Origin: CAVQBJ01 sp963710725
Lineage (GTDB): Bacteria; Actinomycetota; Thermoleophilia; Solirubrobacterales; Solirubrobacteraceae
Assembly (NCBI GenBank): GCA_963710725.1
Contig: CAVQBJ010000002.1
Span: 496,001-560,000, forward strand
DNA: 64,000 bases
Direction: 5' to 3'
Below, in pieces: positions 33,980-45,700 of this stretch. The notes beneath the pieces are model-generated. The model worked only from the letters and a program-made list of their open reading frames with translations, had not been told where the DNA came from and did no database searches. Position 1 is the first letter of the stretch; the number at the start of each line of letters is the position of its first letter. Made by a program: the position numbers and the translations under genes.

Positions 33980-35422
33980 ATAGTTACGGCCGCCGTTTAC
34001 CGGGGCTTAGCTTCGGTGCTTCGGGTCAAGCCCTAACACCTCCACGTAACCTTCCGGCACCGGGCAGGCGTCAGCCCCTATACGTCGTCTTTCGACTTAG
34101 CAGAGACCTGTGTTTTTGGTAAACAGTCGCTTCAGCCTATTCACTGCGGCCCCCTCAGGCTTCACCGGCAAGCGGCTTCACCTTACTGGGGCGCCCCTTC
34201 TCCCGAAGTTACGGGGCAATTTTGCCGAGTTCCTTAACGAGGGTTATCTCGATCACCTTAGTATTCTCTACTTGCCCACCTGTGTCGGTTTTGGTACGGG
34301 CACGCGCTTCCTCCCTAGAGGATTTTCTCGGAGGTATGGCGTCGGGGACTCGCCGGCTTAGAGCCAGCTGACATCGCGCCTCAGGTTATGCGGCCCCGCA
34401 TTTCACTAGGGCCACCCCTACACGCTTGTCCCAGGACGACCATCGCCTGGGTTCCCTTAGCCTTCCTCGTCTCCCCATTGGTCAAACGGATGCGACGTGG
34501 TACAGGAATATCAACCTGTTGGCCATCGACTACGCCTTTCGGCCTCGCCTTAGGTCCCGACTAACCCTGAGCAGACGAACTTTACTCAGGAATCCTTGGG
34601 CAATCGGTGGAGGGGATTCTCACCCCTCTTTCGTTACTCATGCCGGCATTCTCACTTCCCAACCCTCCACGGCTGGCTTCCGCCGCCGCTTTACTGGATT
34701 GGGAACGCTCTCCTACCGCGCGATCGGTCCGAAGACCTCACGCACCCGCAGCTTCGGTGACTAGCTTGAGCCCCGTTACATTGTCCGCGCTCGAACACTT
34801 GACCAGTGAGCTGTTACGCACTCTTTCAAGGGTGGCTGCCTCTAAGCCAACCTCCTGGTTGTCTATGCACTCGAACATCGTTTCCCACTTAGCTAGTACT
34901 TAGGGACCTTAGCTGGCGGTCTGGGCTGTTTCCCTTTCGACGCTGAAGTTTATCCCCCAGCAACTGACTCCCGGAGTAGACGTAATGGTCTTCGGAGTTT
35001 GCCTGAATTCGGTAACCTGGTAGGGCCCCTAGTCCAAACAGTGCTCTACGGCCAAAACGCAATTTATCCGAGGCTATACCTAAATATATTTCGGAGAGAA
35101 CCAGATATCACTGAGCTTGATTAGCCTTTCACTCCGACCCACAGGTCATCCGCCCAGTTTTCAACCTAGGTCGGTTCGGCCCTCCACGAGGTCTTACCCC
35201 CGCTTCAGCCTGCCCATGGGTAGCTCGCTCAGTTTCGGGTATACCGCCTACGACTCTGTCGCCCTATTAGGACTCGCTTTCGCTACGGCTCCGCTCATCG
35301 CTTAACCTTGCCGCAGACGAGTAACTCGCCGGCTCGTTATGCAAAAAGCACGCGGTCACAGAACAAGTCTGCTCCCACCGCTTGTAGGCGCGCGGTTTCA
35401 GGTACTATTTCACTCCCCTTCC

Positions 35423-35456
<34 letters not shown>

Positions 35457-35995
35457 CCGCTATCGGTCACCAAGGAGTACTTAGCCTTGGAGGGTGGTCC
35501 CCCCAGGTTCAGTCCGCGTTTCACGGGTGCGGACTTACTCAGGAACGTCTCACGGAAGGCCATGCAGTTTCGTCTACGGGACGGTTGCCCTCTCTGGTGC
35601 GCGGTTCCACGCGCTTCGACTACCACATGACTTTGTAACTTCCGCCGGACCGGCCACGGCCCGGAAGCGACGCCCTACAACCCCCGACAAGCAACGCGTG
35701 GCCGCTTGCACTTGCCAGGTTTGGGCTAGATCCCCTTTCGCTCGCCACTACTCAGGGAGTCTCTGTTGATTTCCTTTCCTCGGGGTACTGAGATGTTTCA
35801 CTTCCCCCGCTTGTCTTCACCCGGCCTATGTGTTCAACCGGGGATAACGCCGCATTACCAGCGCTGGGTTTCCCCATTCGGAGATCCGCGGATCACAGGC
35901 TATTCAGCGCCTACCCGCGGCTTATCGCAGCCGTTCACGTCCTTCATCGACTCTTGGTGCCAAGGCATCCACCATGCGCCCTTACTATCTTGACG

Positions 35996-36383
35996 GTGAT
36001 CTGGCCGTTCGCGTCACTTACGTTCGGCGAGCGGCCCGGTGATACCCGTTGTCGGTCGCGCTTATCGATGCGACCGACTTGTGGCTACTGTGCAGTTTTC
36101 AAGGACCGCCGAGAGGCGAATACGCCGGCCGCACCGGCATCGTCTGTGGGCGCCCCATCAGTTGGGACGTCACGATGCCGACGGCGGACGCCGGTCTCTC
36201 AAAACTCAACAGCATGCTGGGGTCGTTTGTGGCTCCCTCGGTACATCGCGCCCGTAGGAGCGGAGCGATGACTTCGGTCGCCGTCCAGCCAGGTTCGGTC
36301 GACGTGCTAGGCCCGGCTGACGCGAGGTCACGCCTCTCGAGGAGGCGTGGGGCGCAGCCGGGGCACCCGTAGGTGCTCCCTAG
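35996..36383 (-). other. 16S-23S internal transcribed spacer without tRNA
   Basis: 388 bp. No tRNA T-loop (GGTTCGA) or cloverleaf is seen on either strand. It contains half of the 16S processing stem (36195-36217, matching 38096-38118) and half of the 23S stem (36039-36049 and 36081-36108, matching 32246-32282). Both carry the TTGAAAACT or TTGAGTTTT type sequence. Nothing else is recognised. Confidence 0.75.
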
Positions 36384-37917
<1,534 letters not shown>

Positions 37918-38336
37918 AACTGCGTTCACTGAGAGTGTCATAGCGGTTGTTGGGACCTATACACAGTGGTCCCAAGCCATGACGGGGTACTACTTCCTAC
38001 TTGACTCTTTGTACCGCCGCCGGGCAGACGCGAGCGTCGCCGGGCGGCAGGTCGAACCTGGACGCACACCGCGGTCGAGGTTCGACCGCAAGTGCGCATG
38101 CTGTTGAGTTTTCAAAGACCGTGTCGCCACGCCGAAAGGGTCTCTTTCGAGGAGGCCGGGTCGGCCCAGCGCCCGAAGGCGCCCGTTTGGGCCGGGCCCG
38201 CCAGTATAGCGCCTGCCGACGGTCCGGGAGAAATCGCCGACGACCAGCGTCGGCCGCTACCCGGAACGGGGTGGCGCAGCGCGCAGTCTAGGGCACTCGC
38301 CCGACGGATGCCCCCGAGCCGTTCGGCCGGATCGCG
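37918..38336 (-). promoter_or_regulatory. rrn leader and tandem promoters
   Basis: Two -10-like boxes read on the minus strand: TAGACT (38285-38290) and TATACT (38203-38208). Neither has a clear -35. The leader has an inverted repeat GGTCGAACCT / AGGTTCGACC (38050-38087), a hairpin TTGGGACC / GGTCCCAA (37949-37977) and the 5' half of the 16S processing stem (38096-38118). A small hairpin, GCCGAC / GTCGGC (38236-38254), lies between the two promoters. Confidence 0.55.
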
Positions 38337-38762
38337 TCACGACGCGATGTGGACGCTGACCGTGCGGTCGCGCGGGCGCTCGTCGAAGTCGAGCAGGACG
38401 ATCTGCTGCCACGTCCCGAGCCCGAGCCGGCCGGCGATGATCGGGATCGACTCCGACGGTCCGATCAGCGCGGCGCGCAGATGGGCATGCGCATTGGTAT
38501 CGCCGTTGAGACGGTTGTGCTCGTAGCCGGCCGCGCCGCCCTCCGACGGGACCAGCCGCTCGAGCACCGCGGTGAGGTCGGCGATGGCGCCCGGCTCGCA
38601 CTCCATCGTCGTGATCGCCACCGTCGCCCCTGGCGCGAACACGGTGGCCACGCCGAGCTCGACGCCGGAGGTGCCGAGGACCGAGCGAACGCCCTCGGTG
38701 AGGTCGATGACCTCTCCGTGGCCACCCGTGCGCAATCGCAGCAGTCCGCTGTGAACGGGCAC
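38337..38762 (-). CDS. YjbQ family protein (UPF0047)
   Basis: A 141-aa protein of the YjbQ family. The pattern ATVAITTMECEPGAI, then NAHAHLRAALIGPSESIPI and GTWQQIVLLDFDERPRDRTVSVHI is diagnostic. The conserved NAHAH histidines probably bind metal. Some members have weak thiamine-phosphate synthase activity; the true role is not settled. It follows tyrS by 15 bp, likely in one transcript, and ends before the rrn promoters. Confidence 0.88.
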   Translation of the reverse strand: MPVHSGLLRLRTGGHGEVIDLTEGVRSVLGTSGVELGVATVFAPGATVAITTMECEPGAIADLTAVLERLVPSEGGAAGYEHNRLNGDTNAHAHLRAALIGPSESIPIIAGRLGLGTWQQIVLLDFDERPRDRTVSVHIAS

Positions 38763-38777
38763 GCGGGCTCGCCTCCC

Positions 38778-39983
38778 TCAGGCGCTGCGCGCGAGCCGAC
38801 GGAAGCGGCGCTTGCCGACGCGCAGCACCTCGCCCTCGGCCCGCTCGCAGTCGATGTCGTGCTCACCGGGGCCGAGCGTCTGCTCGCCGAGCGTCACGCC
38901 GCCCTGATCGATCAGCCGGCGCGCCTCGGAGCGCGACATCGCGAACGCCTCGGCGATGACGGCGGGAAGGTGCACGTTCCCGTGCTCGCAGGCGAACGTC
39001 GCCTCGGGCACCTCGTCCGGCAGCCCGCCGGCGACGATCACCTGATCGAAGTGGCCCTCGGCGGCGGCGGCCCGCTCCTCTGAATGCATCCGCGCCACCA
39101 GCCCGCGCGCAAGCGCGCGCTTGGCATCACGCGCGGGGACGTCGGGCCCCGGCGGCTCGCGTCCGAGCAGCAGCCGGTAGTAGTCGCCGATCGCGTCGTC
39201 GGGGATCGACATCGTCTTGCCGTAGATCTCCTCGGGGGGATCGGTCACCCCGATCTGGTTGCCGAGCGACTTGGACATCTTCTGGCGGCCATCGGTGCCG
39301 ACGAGCAGCGGCATGGTGAGGACCGCCTGCTCGGGCTGCCCGTAGGCGCGCTGGATCTCACGGGCGAGCAGGAGGTTGAAGGTCTGATCGGTGCCGCCGA
39401 GCTCGACGTCCGCGCGCACCATCACCGAGTCGTAGCCCTGCAGGAGCGGGTAGAGCATCTCGAGCATCGAGATCGGCTGGGCGGCGGCGATGCGCTTGCT
39501 GAAGTCGTCGCGCTCGAGCAGCTGGGCCACGGTCGTCGTGCGCGCCAGTCGCAGCAGCTCGAGCATCGACATGTCCAACCACTCGCTGTTGCGCCGCACC
39601 TCCAGGCGCTCCGGGTCGGGGTCGAGGATCGCGAAGGCCTGCTCCTGGTAGGAGCGTGCGTTCGTCTCGATCTGCTCGTCGCTGAGGATCGGCCGCGTGG
39701 TCGATCGTCCCGACGGGTCGCCGACGCGCGCGGTGTAGTCGCCGATGATCAGCACGACCCGGTGGCCGAGGTCCTGAAACTCGCGCAGCTTCCCGAGCAC
39801 GACGACGTGGCCGAGGTGGATGTCGGGAGCCGTCGGGTCGATTCCGAGCTTCACGCGCAGGGGCCGGCGTTCCTGCTCGGCGGCGGCAAGCTTGACCGCG
39901 AGTGCACCGCGAGGGAGGCTCTCGACGGCGTTACGCGAGAGCTGTTCGGCGACGTCGTCGGGCGCTCCGGTACCGTTCGGCAT
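38778..39983 (-). CDS. tyrS: Tyrosyl-tRNA synthetase
   Basis: Charges tRNA-Tyr. Class I motifs: HIGH variant in LGIDPTAPDIHLGHVV near residue 47, and KMSKS in DGRQKMSKSLGN near 225. A C-terminal S4 RNA-binding domain (MSRSEARRLIDQGGVTLG) starts near 340. The length is 401 aa. ATG at 39983 follows TAGCAT (39993-39998) by 9 nt. A TTG one codon earlier is not preferred. The gene belongs to the TyrRS type with S4 at the end, as in E. coli TyrS but of the shorter-spaced, deep-branching (TyrZ-like) kind; that subtype call is tentative. Confidence 0.96.
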   Translation of the reverse strand: MPNGTGAPDDVAEQLSRNAVESLPRGALAVKLAAAEQERRPLRVKLGIDPTAPDIHLGHVVVLGKLREFQDLGHRVVLIIGDYTARVGDPSGRSTTRPILSDEQIETNARSYQEQAFAILDPDPERLEVRRNSEWLDMSMLELLRLARTTTVAQLLERDDFSKRIAAAQPISMLEMLYPLLQGYDSVMVRADVELGGTDQTFNLLLAREIQRAYGQPEQAVLTMPLLVGTDGRQKMSKSLGNQIGVTDPPEEIYGKTMSIPDDAIGDYYRLLLGREPPGPDVPARDAKRALARGLVARMHSEERAAAAEGHFDQVIVAGGLPDEVPEATFACEHGNVHLPAVIAEAFAMSRSEARRLIDQGGVTLGEQTLGPGEHDIDCERAEGEVLRVGKRRFRRLARSA

Positions 39984-39992
39984 CAAGGGCCA

Positions 39993-40002
39993 ATGCTAGA
40001 CT
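39993..40002. promoter_or_regulatory. Overlapping divergent -10 elements, tyrS and PBP
   Basis: The stretch ATGCTAGACT reads TAGCAT on the minus strand (tyrS) and TAGACT on the plus strand (PBP), so the two -10 boxes overlap by two bases. RNA polymerase could probably occupy only one at a time. The PBP transcript would have about a 95-nt leader. Confidence 0.4.
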
Positions 40003-40103
40003 CTCGACGCTCGTGGGGCCTGTGCCGCCAAGCCCCCGCGCCGGCGGGAAGCCCCGCGATCGTCGGCTTCGCCGGCCGGTTGCCTTCGCGCCGCCACTTC
40101 CTG

Positions 40104-42659
40104 ATGAGCGAGGACGAACGCCCCGACAACCCCACCGCCTACGACGCCACGGCGCGGACGGCGGACTCCTCGGCGATGCTCGTCGCGCGCGGCCGCGACG
40201 GAACTCGGGCCGTCGCCGCGAACGGCCATCCCGCACGGGCGGTCCAGCCCGCGCTGGCGACATCCGTGTCCGAGACCTCCGCCGGCGTTCGCGCCCCGAA
40301 GCGGCCCACTCCGCCGCCGCCGGGCTATACGCGCGAGCCGCCGATCGAGCCGATCGAGGCGCGCACGCGCACGCGGCTGAAGAAGCTGCGCATGTTCGCG
40401 ATCCTCGTCGCGATACTCCTGCTCGGACTCGTGTCGTTCGCGTTCGGGATGTTCATGGCGGTCGCCTCCGACCTGCCCAAGCTCGAGAACAGCAGCGAGT
40501 TCAACAACGCCTCGAACTCGGTGCTGCTCGACGATCACGGCAACCAGATCGCGATCCTCAGCCAGCAGCACCGGATCCTGCTCAAGGAAGGCCAGGTGCC
40601 GCAGCCGGTCATCAACGCGGTCATCTCGGTCGAGGACAAGCGCTTCTACCACAACTCGGGCATCGACATCCGCGGCATCGGCCGCGCGATCCTCGCCGAC
40701 GTGCTGCACGGCGGCGCCGTGCAGGGCGCGTCGACGATCGAGCAGCAGTTCGTCAAGAACGTCCTCCAGGCCCAGTCGCACCGGACGATCTTCGAGAAGC
40801 TGCGCGAGGCGGCGCTCGCCTACCACCTCTCGCGCCGCTGGCCCAAGAACAAGATCATCACGGAGTACCTGAACACGATCTACTTCGGCAACGGGGCGTA
40901 CGGCATCGAGTCGGCGGCCCAGACCTACTTCGGCCACATGCCCGGCTACATCGGCTGCGGCTCGCTCACCGACCTGTGCGTCACGCAGCTGCAGTACCAC
41001 CCCGCCGACGAGGCGCTCCTCGCCGGCCTCATCGCCTCGCCGAGTGGATTTGACCCGATCGCGTACCCCGCGCACGCGCTCGCGCGTCGCGCCGAGGTGC
41101 TCAACGACATGCTCGCGCAGGGGTACATCAACCGCTCGCAATACGACACGGCGATGGCCACGCCGCTGCCGACGTCGTCGGAGGTCCAGGCGCCCGAGCT
41201 GACGACGGAGGGCGGCTACAACACGGGTTACTTCGACGACTGGGTGCAGCAGCAGGTCATCAACCGCTATGGCGCCCAGCGCGCATTCGAGGGCGGCCTG
41301 AAGATCACCACGTCGCTCGACCTGCAGCTGCAGCAGGCCGCGGAGGATTCGATCAACGCCTACCTGGGGAATCCCGACGGTCCGTCGGCCTCGCTGGTGG
41401 CGATCGACAACGCGACCGGGCAGGTCAAGGCGATGGTCGGCGGGCGCAACTACGACGCGAGCCCGTTCAACCTCGCCACGCAGGGCGAGCGACAGCCGGG
41501 ATCTGCGTTCAAGGCCTTCGACCTCGCCGCCGCGCTCGAGCACGGGATCTCGCCCTATTCGGTGTGGCCTTCGCATCCCCTCACGCTGCGCGACCCGCAC
41601 GGCGGGGTGTTCGTCGTCCGCAACGACGAGTCGTCCTACGCCGGCACCAACACGCTGCTCGCCGCGACGACGCTGTCCGACAACACCGTCTACGCGCAGG
41701 TCGGCGTCAAGGTCGGGACGCACCGGATCGCCGGGCTGGCCCACCGCATGGGGATCACGACGCCGATCTCCACCAACTACGCGATGACGATCGGCGGTCT
41801 GAGCACCGGGGTCACCGTGCTCGATATGGCGCACGCCTACGAGACGATCGCCGAGGGCGGCCGCCGCGTGAGCGGGTCGCTGGTGGCCGGCGGCCCGCTC
41901 AGCTCCTACAGCCCGGTGGGGATCGAGAAGGTGCGCTTCCCCAACGGCCACGAAGAGGTCGACACGCCCGTCTATCGTCGCGTGCTGCCCGCGTGGGTCG
42001 CCTCCACCGAGACCTCGATGCTCGAGACGGTGATCACCTCCGGGACCGGGACGAACGCCGCCATCGGCGGCTTCGCGGCGGGCAAGACCGGGACGACCTC
42101 CAACTACGCGGACGCCTGGTTCGTGGGCTGGAACAACAAGTACACCGTTGCGGTGTGGGTGGGCTACCCGAACAAGCTCGTGCCCATGGAGACCGACTTC
42201 GGCGGCAGTCCGGTGCTCGGCGGCACGTATCCCGCACTCATCTGGCGCGACTTCATGCTCTCAGCGATGTCGATCGCCAACCAGGGCGCTGCCGGGACGA
42301 CGCCGACACCGGCCTCCGCAGCGGCCGCCGCCGCGGCGGCGGGGGGCGGCGGCGGGGCGACGTCGAGCGCCTCGTCGTCCTCCGGCTCGGCGACGGCCGC
42401 GCCGAGCGGCCGCGGCACCGCGGGCGGCACCGGCGGCGGGGCGAACAAGGCCACGCCGACCCCCGCGCCGAGCCCGGTCCCCGCGAGCCCGGCCCCGGCG
42501 GGCGGGCAGGGAACGGGCGGTGGTCAGGGCGCCGCCACGCCGTCGGCCCCGGCCGCGAGCACTCCCGCCCCGGCGGCGACGGCGCCGAGCGGCACCGGTG
42601 GTGGCGGCGGCGCCGCCTCGCCCGGCGCCAGCGGCGGCAGCGCCGCCCCACCCGGCTGA
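40104..42659 (+). CDS. Class A penicillin-binding protein (transglycosylase/transpeptidase)
   Basis: An 851-aa bifunctional wall polymerase. A cytoplasmic N-terminus and one membrane helix (FAILVAILLLGLVSFAFGMFMA, about residues 95-120) come first. The GT51 domain has VISVEDKRFYHNSGID (catalytic Glu) and GASTIEQQFVKN. The transpeptidase has the SxxK motif GSAFKAF, SDN as the second motif, and KTGTT in AAGKTGTTSNYADAW. The last ~120 residues are Ala/Gly/Pro/Thr-rich low complexity. ATG at 40104 (MSEDERPDNP) is taken as the start; no good ribosome site is visible, so upstream in-frame codons stay possible. Confidence 0.92.
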   Translation: MSEDERPDNPTAYDATARTADSSAMLVARGRDGTRAVAANGHPARAVQPALATSVSETSAGVRAPKRPTPPPPGYTREPPIEPIEARTRTRLKKLRMFAILVAILLLGLVSFAFGMFMAVASDLPKLENSSEFNNASNSVLLDDHGNQIAILSQQHRILLKEGQVPQPVINAVISVEDKRFYHNSGIDIRGIGRAILADVLHGGAVQGASTIEQQFVKNVLQAQSHRTIFEKLREAALAYHLSRRWPKNKIITEYLNTIYFGNGAYGIESAAQTYFGHMPGYIGCGSLTDLCVTQLQYHPADEALLAGLIASPSGFDPIAYPAHALARRAEVLNDMLAQGYINRSQYDTAMATPLPTSSEVQAPELTTEGGYNTGYFDDWVQQQVINRYGAQRAFEGGLKITTSLDLQLQQAAEDSINAYLGNPDGPSASLVAIDNATGQVKAMVGGRNYDASPFNLATQGERQPGSAFKAFDLAAALEHGISPYSVWPSHPLTLRDPHGGVFVVRNDESSYAGTNTLLAATTLSDNTVYAQVGVKVGTHRIAGLAHRMGITTPISTNYAMTIGGLSTGVTVLDMAHAYETIAEGGRRVSGSLVAGGPLSSYSPVGIEKVRFPNGHEEVDTPVYRRVLPAWVASTETSMLETVITSGTGTNAAIGGFAAGKTGTTSNYADAWFVGWNNKYTVAVWVGYPNKLVPMETDFGGSPVLGGTYPALIWRDFMLSAMSIANQGAAGTTPTPASAAAAAAAAGGGGGATSSASSSSGSATAAPSGRGTAGGTGGGANKATPTPAPSPVPASPAPAGGQGTGGGQGAATPSAPAASTPAPAATAPSGTGGGGGAASPGASGGSAAPPG

Positions 42660-42687
42660 CGCACCGCGGCCACCCGGTCGCGCCGGC

Positions 42688-43314
42688 CTACCCGCGGCGA
42701 ATCCGCGCGACCGCGCCCGGCGCGAGCGGCGGACGCGGACGAGACACGTCGGGGTGGCCAGCCAGCGCGAACCGCCACGGCAGCTCGGCGGCCTTCGTGA
42801 TTCCGACGCGCGGTCCGATTGCCACGGGCGCCCGCGCCCAGTCCGGCGCACGCCCGAGGACGCGCACCGGACCCACGGCAAGGTCGCAGCCATTGTCGGT
42901 GAGCGGGATCGCGAGCGCCTGGGTGAGCTTGCCGGGCCCCGAGCACAGCTCATGCTCGTCGAGGCGGCCGCGGCGCTCGCGCATGAGCGCCAGTCCCGTG
43001 CGCGGCGCCAGCGCGCGGATGAGCACGGCGGCCGCGGTGCCCGCCGGCTCGCAGACGACGTTCAGCATCGAGTGGATCCCGTAGGACCGGTAGACGTAGG
43101 CCATCCCCGGCGCCCCGAACAGCGTCTCGGTTCGTGCCGTGCGCCCGACGTAGGCGTGACAGGCGGGCTCGGACTGGTGATAGGCCTCGGTCTCGACGAT
43201 CACTCCGGAGACGCCATCGCGCTCCACGACGCATCCGAGGAGGTCGGGCGCGACATCGAGCACCGGCCGCGCGTAGAAGGCGGCGGCCAGCGGCTCCGTC
43301 GCGCCCTCGGTCAC
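42688..43314 (-). CDS. 3-methyladenine DNA glycosylase (AAG/Mpg family)
   Basis: Base-excision repair enzyme for alkylated purines. The pattern FYARPVLDVAPDLLGCVVERDG, then IVETEAYHQSEPACHAYVGRTARTETLFGAPGMAYVYRSYGIHSMLNVVCEP fits Mpg, including the catalytic Glu and the intercalating Tyr. LCSGPGKLTQAL follows. The length is 208 aa. GTG at 43314 overlaps the argH stop (GTGA), so argH and this gene are translationally coupled. Confidence 0.93.
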   Translation of the reverse strand: MTEGATEPLAAAFYARPVLDVAPDLLGCVVERDGVSGVIVETEAYHQSEPACHAYVGRTARTETLFGAPGMAYVYRSYGIHSMLNVVCEPAGTAAAVLIRALAPRTGLALMRERRGRLDEHELCSGPGKLTQALAIPLTDNGCDLAVGPVRVLGRAPDWARAPVAIGPRVGITKAAELPWRFALAGHPDVSRPRPPLAPGAVARIRRG

Positions 43315-44684
43315 GCCGGCGCGGACTCGGCGAGCCTCGTCCGCGCGAGGGCGATCTGCTCGTCCAGGCGCGCGAGCGACGTGCCGCCCTCGGACACCTT
43401 CGACTCCAGCCACGAGCGCTGGGCGAGCACGGCGTAGTACTCGTCGTCGAGGACGTCGCTGTGTGCGGCGAGCTCCTCGGGCGTGAGCGCGGACAGCGGC
43501 CGGCCGCTGTCGACAGCCGTGCGCACGAGCCCGGCCACGATCCCATGGGCGGTGCGGAACGGAACGCCGTGACGCACGAGCAGGTCGGCGACGTCGGTGG
43601 CCGCGATCATCTCGTCGGAGGCGGCGCTCCGGAGGCGCTCGCGCCGGAAGCGCACCCCGTCGAGCATCCCGTCCGCCGCCGCGAGCACGAGCTCGAGGGT
43701 GTCGACGGCGTCGAACAGATGCTCCTTGTCCTCCTGCAGGTCCTTGTTGTAGGTGAGCGGCAGCGCGTGCATGACACCGTGGAAGGCGACGAGGTGCCCG
43801 GCCGTGCGCGGCGCCTTGGCCCGCAGCAGCTCGGCGGCGTCGGGGTTCTTCTTCTGGGGCATGATCGACGAGCCCGACGTCCAGGCGTCGGGCAGCTCGC
43901 AGAAGCCGAACTCCTCGCTGGACCACAGGACGAGCTCGGCACCGAGTCGCGAGAGATGCATCGTGCACGTGGCTGCGGCGGCAAGGTAGTCGAGCACGAA
44001 GTCGCGGTTGGACACGGCGTCGATCGAATTCGGCGCCACGGCATCGAAGCCGAGATCGGCGGCGACCTGCCGTCGATCGGTGTCGAAGTTCACCCCGGCG
44101 AGCGCGCCCGCACCGAGCGGCAGCACGCCCGCCGCGCGCTCGGCGAACGCGAAGCGGGCGCGGTCGCGGTCGAGCATCCACAGGTACGCGAGCAGGTGAT
44201 GGCCGAGGTACACGGGCTGGGCGCGCTGCAGGTGCGTGTAGCCGGGCATCGGCCACTCGCGGTGCTCCTCGGCCCGGCGCAGCAGCGTCGCCATCACGCC
44301 GCGTAGGCGTACCCGTGCCTCCGCGGCCCGCGCCCGCGTGTACATGGCGAGATCGGTGGCCACCTGATCGTTGCGCGATCGCGCCGTGTGCAGGCGGCCG
44401 CCGGCCGGACCGACGATCTCGGTCAGCCGCCGCTCGATCGCCATGTGCACGTCTTCGTCGTCGGGCCGGAAGGCGAACTCGCCGCCACCCAGCTCACGCT
44501 CGACATCGTCGAGCCCGCGCAGCAGCGACTCGGCATCGGCCTCGGAGATGATCCCGCGCGTGGCGAGCATGCGGGCGTGCGCCCGTGACTGGGCGATGTC
44601 CTGCGGCCACAGGCGACGGTCGAAGCCGATCGAGGCGTTCAGGCGCCGGAAGTCGGGATGCTGGGGCTCGCTGAAGCGGGACAT
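43311..44684 (-). CDS. argH: Argininosuccinate lyase
   Basis: Last step of arginine synthesis. The N-terminus has FNASIGFD-type start and DVHMAIERRLTEIVG near 82. The signature GSSIMPQKKNPDAAEL (catalytic Ser loop) is near 275. LHTARSRNDQVATDLAMY and YTHLQRAQPV are further conserved blocks. The length is 457 aa. The ATG is 9 nt after TAGACT (44694-44699), so it is probably leaderless. Confidence 0.97.
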   Translation of the reverse strand: MSRFSEPQHPDFRRLNASIGFDRRLWPQDIAQSRAHARMLATRGIISEADAESLLRGLDDVERELGGGEFAFRPDDEDVHMAIERRLTEIVGPAGGRLHTARSRNDQVATDLAMYTRARAAEARVRLRGVMATLLRRAEEHREWPMPGYTHLQRAQPVYLGHHLLAYLWMLDRDRARFAFAERAAGVLPLGAGALAGVNFDTDRRQVAADLGFDAVAPNSIDAVSNRDFVLDYLAAAATCTMHLSRLGAELVLWSSEEFGFCELPDAWTSGSSIMPQKKNPDAAELLRAKAPRTAGHLVAFHGVMHALPLTYNKDLQEDKEHLFDAVDTLELVLAAADGMLDGVRFRRERLRSAASDEMIAATDVADLLVRHGVPFRTAHGIVAGLVRTAVDSGRPLSALTPEELAAHSDVLDDEYYAVLAQRSWLESKVSEGGTSLARLDEQIALARTRLAESAPA

Positions 44685-44930
44685 GGGGGCGCCAGTCTAC
44701 GAGGCGGCGGGCCCGTGCGCCGGCGGCGAATCAACGCCCGGCACCCCCAGTCGCCTCATTTTCGCGGAAACCGTCATACTGCTCGGCGAGCGCGGCGCGG
44801 AGCTGGAAGTCCAGTATCCAAGCGGCATTCATGGGTGTCGCGTCCAAGGGGGGCGGGTCAGCCACAGACACGACCGAGGCGTCTCCTTCCACGGCTGGAC
44901 GGCTGGCGCCATGGGTACGAGGGCACACGG

Positions 44931-45698
44931 ATGTTGAAGACCGATGACTACCGGCGCCTGCTGGCGGTCCTGGCGGACGTCGAGCGAGCCACATCACTGA
45001 GCGGTTTCCGCCGCGCGACCCTGGACGCGGTGCACACGCATCTCGGGTGGGAGCACGCAGCGTTCCTCACCGCCTCGAACGACAGCCCGAAGATCGAGGG
45101 GGTGGCCGTCGGCCTCGCGCAGCGGCGCCTCGACGCGCTCCTGGCCCGCCTCTCGCGCGCCCACGCGGCGCGCAGGGTCCTGGCCGCGCCGGGGCTCGAT
45201 CTCGCTGCACCGCTGTGCCGGGAGGACCTCTGGGCGCTGCTGACCGACGCCGGCCGGGCCGCGGGCGAGGAGTTCCTGGCCAGCCAGGGCGTCAAGTCGG
45301 TGCTCGCCGCGTGGCTCGACGCGCCCGGGCAGACGAAGGGCCTCTTCGCCGTGCTCAGCGCGCGCGGCCTCACGACGCCCGACGCCGAGCGGCTCACCGA
45401 GCTCGCGCCCCACCTGACGAACGTACTCGCGCTCCAGACGCCGCGCGACCCCGGCGTGAGTAGCACGGCGCTGCTCACCCCGCGCGAGGCCGAGACCGTC
45501 GATCTCGTGGCCGCCGGCTACAGCAACCGCACGATCGCCCGGCGACTGAACGTCACCGAGAGCACGGTCAAGAAGCACGTGTCCGCATCGCTCACCAAGC
45601 TCGAGGTCGACAGCCGCACCCAGCTCGCGCTCGCCTGGCTCGGCAGCAACGGGCGCAGCAACGGCCACAAGCGCCCGCGCCGCGCGCGCGCCGGCTGA
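44931..45698 (+). CDS. LuxR-type transcriptional regulator
   Basis: A 255-aa protein. The C-terminal LuxR HTH is clear: LTPREAETVDLVAAGYSNRTIARRLNVTESTVKKHVSASLTKLEVDSRTQLALAWL (about residues 180-235). The N-terminal ~160 residues look like a GAF-type sensor (ATLDAVHTHLGWEHAAFLTASNDSP), though this is not certain. The ATG is preceded by GAGGG. It ends 2 bp from the DegT stop on the other strand. The signal is unknown. The 246-bp gap to argH holds promoters for both; nothing else was recognised in it. Confidence 0.85.
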   Translation: MLKTDDYRRLLAVLADVERATSLSGFRRATLDAVHTHLGWEHAAFLTASNDSPKIEGVAVGLAQRRLDALLARLSRAHAARRVLAAPGLDLAAPLCREDLWALLTDAGRAAGEEFLASQGVKSVLAAWLDAPGQTKGLFAVLSARGLTTPDAERLTELAPHLTNVLALQTPRDPGVSSTALLTPREAETVDLVAAGYSNRTIARRLNVTESTVKKHVSASLTKLEVDSRTQLALAWLGSNGRSNGHKRPRRARAG

Positions 45699-45700
45699 CC

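Noticed and set aside
35996..36383. tRNA in the 16S-23S spacer
   Set aside because: No T-loop or cloverleaf pattern found on either strand.
39084..40103. PBP reading frame extended 1 kb upstream
   Set aside because: This part lies antisense to tyrS, which has complete HIGH and KMSKS motifs.
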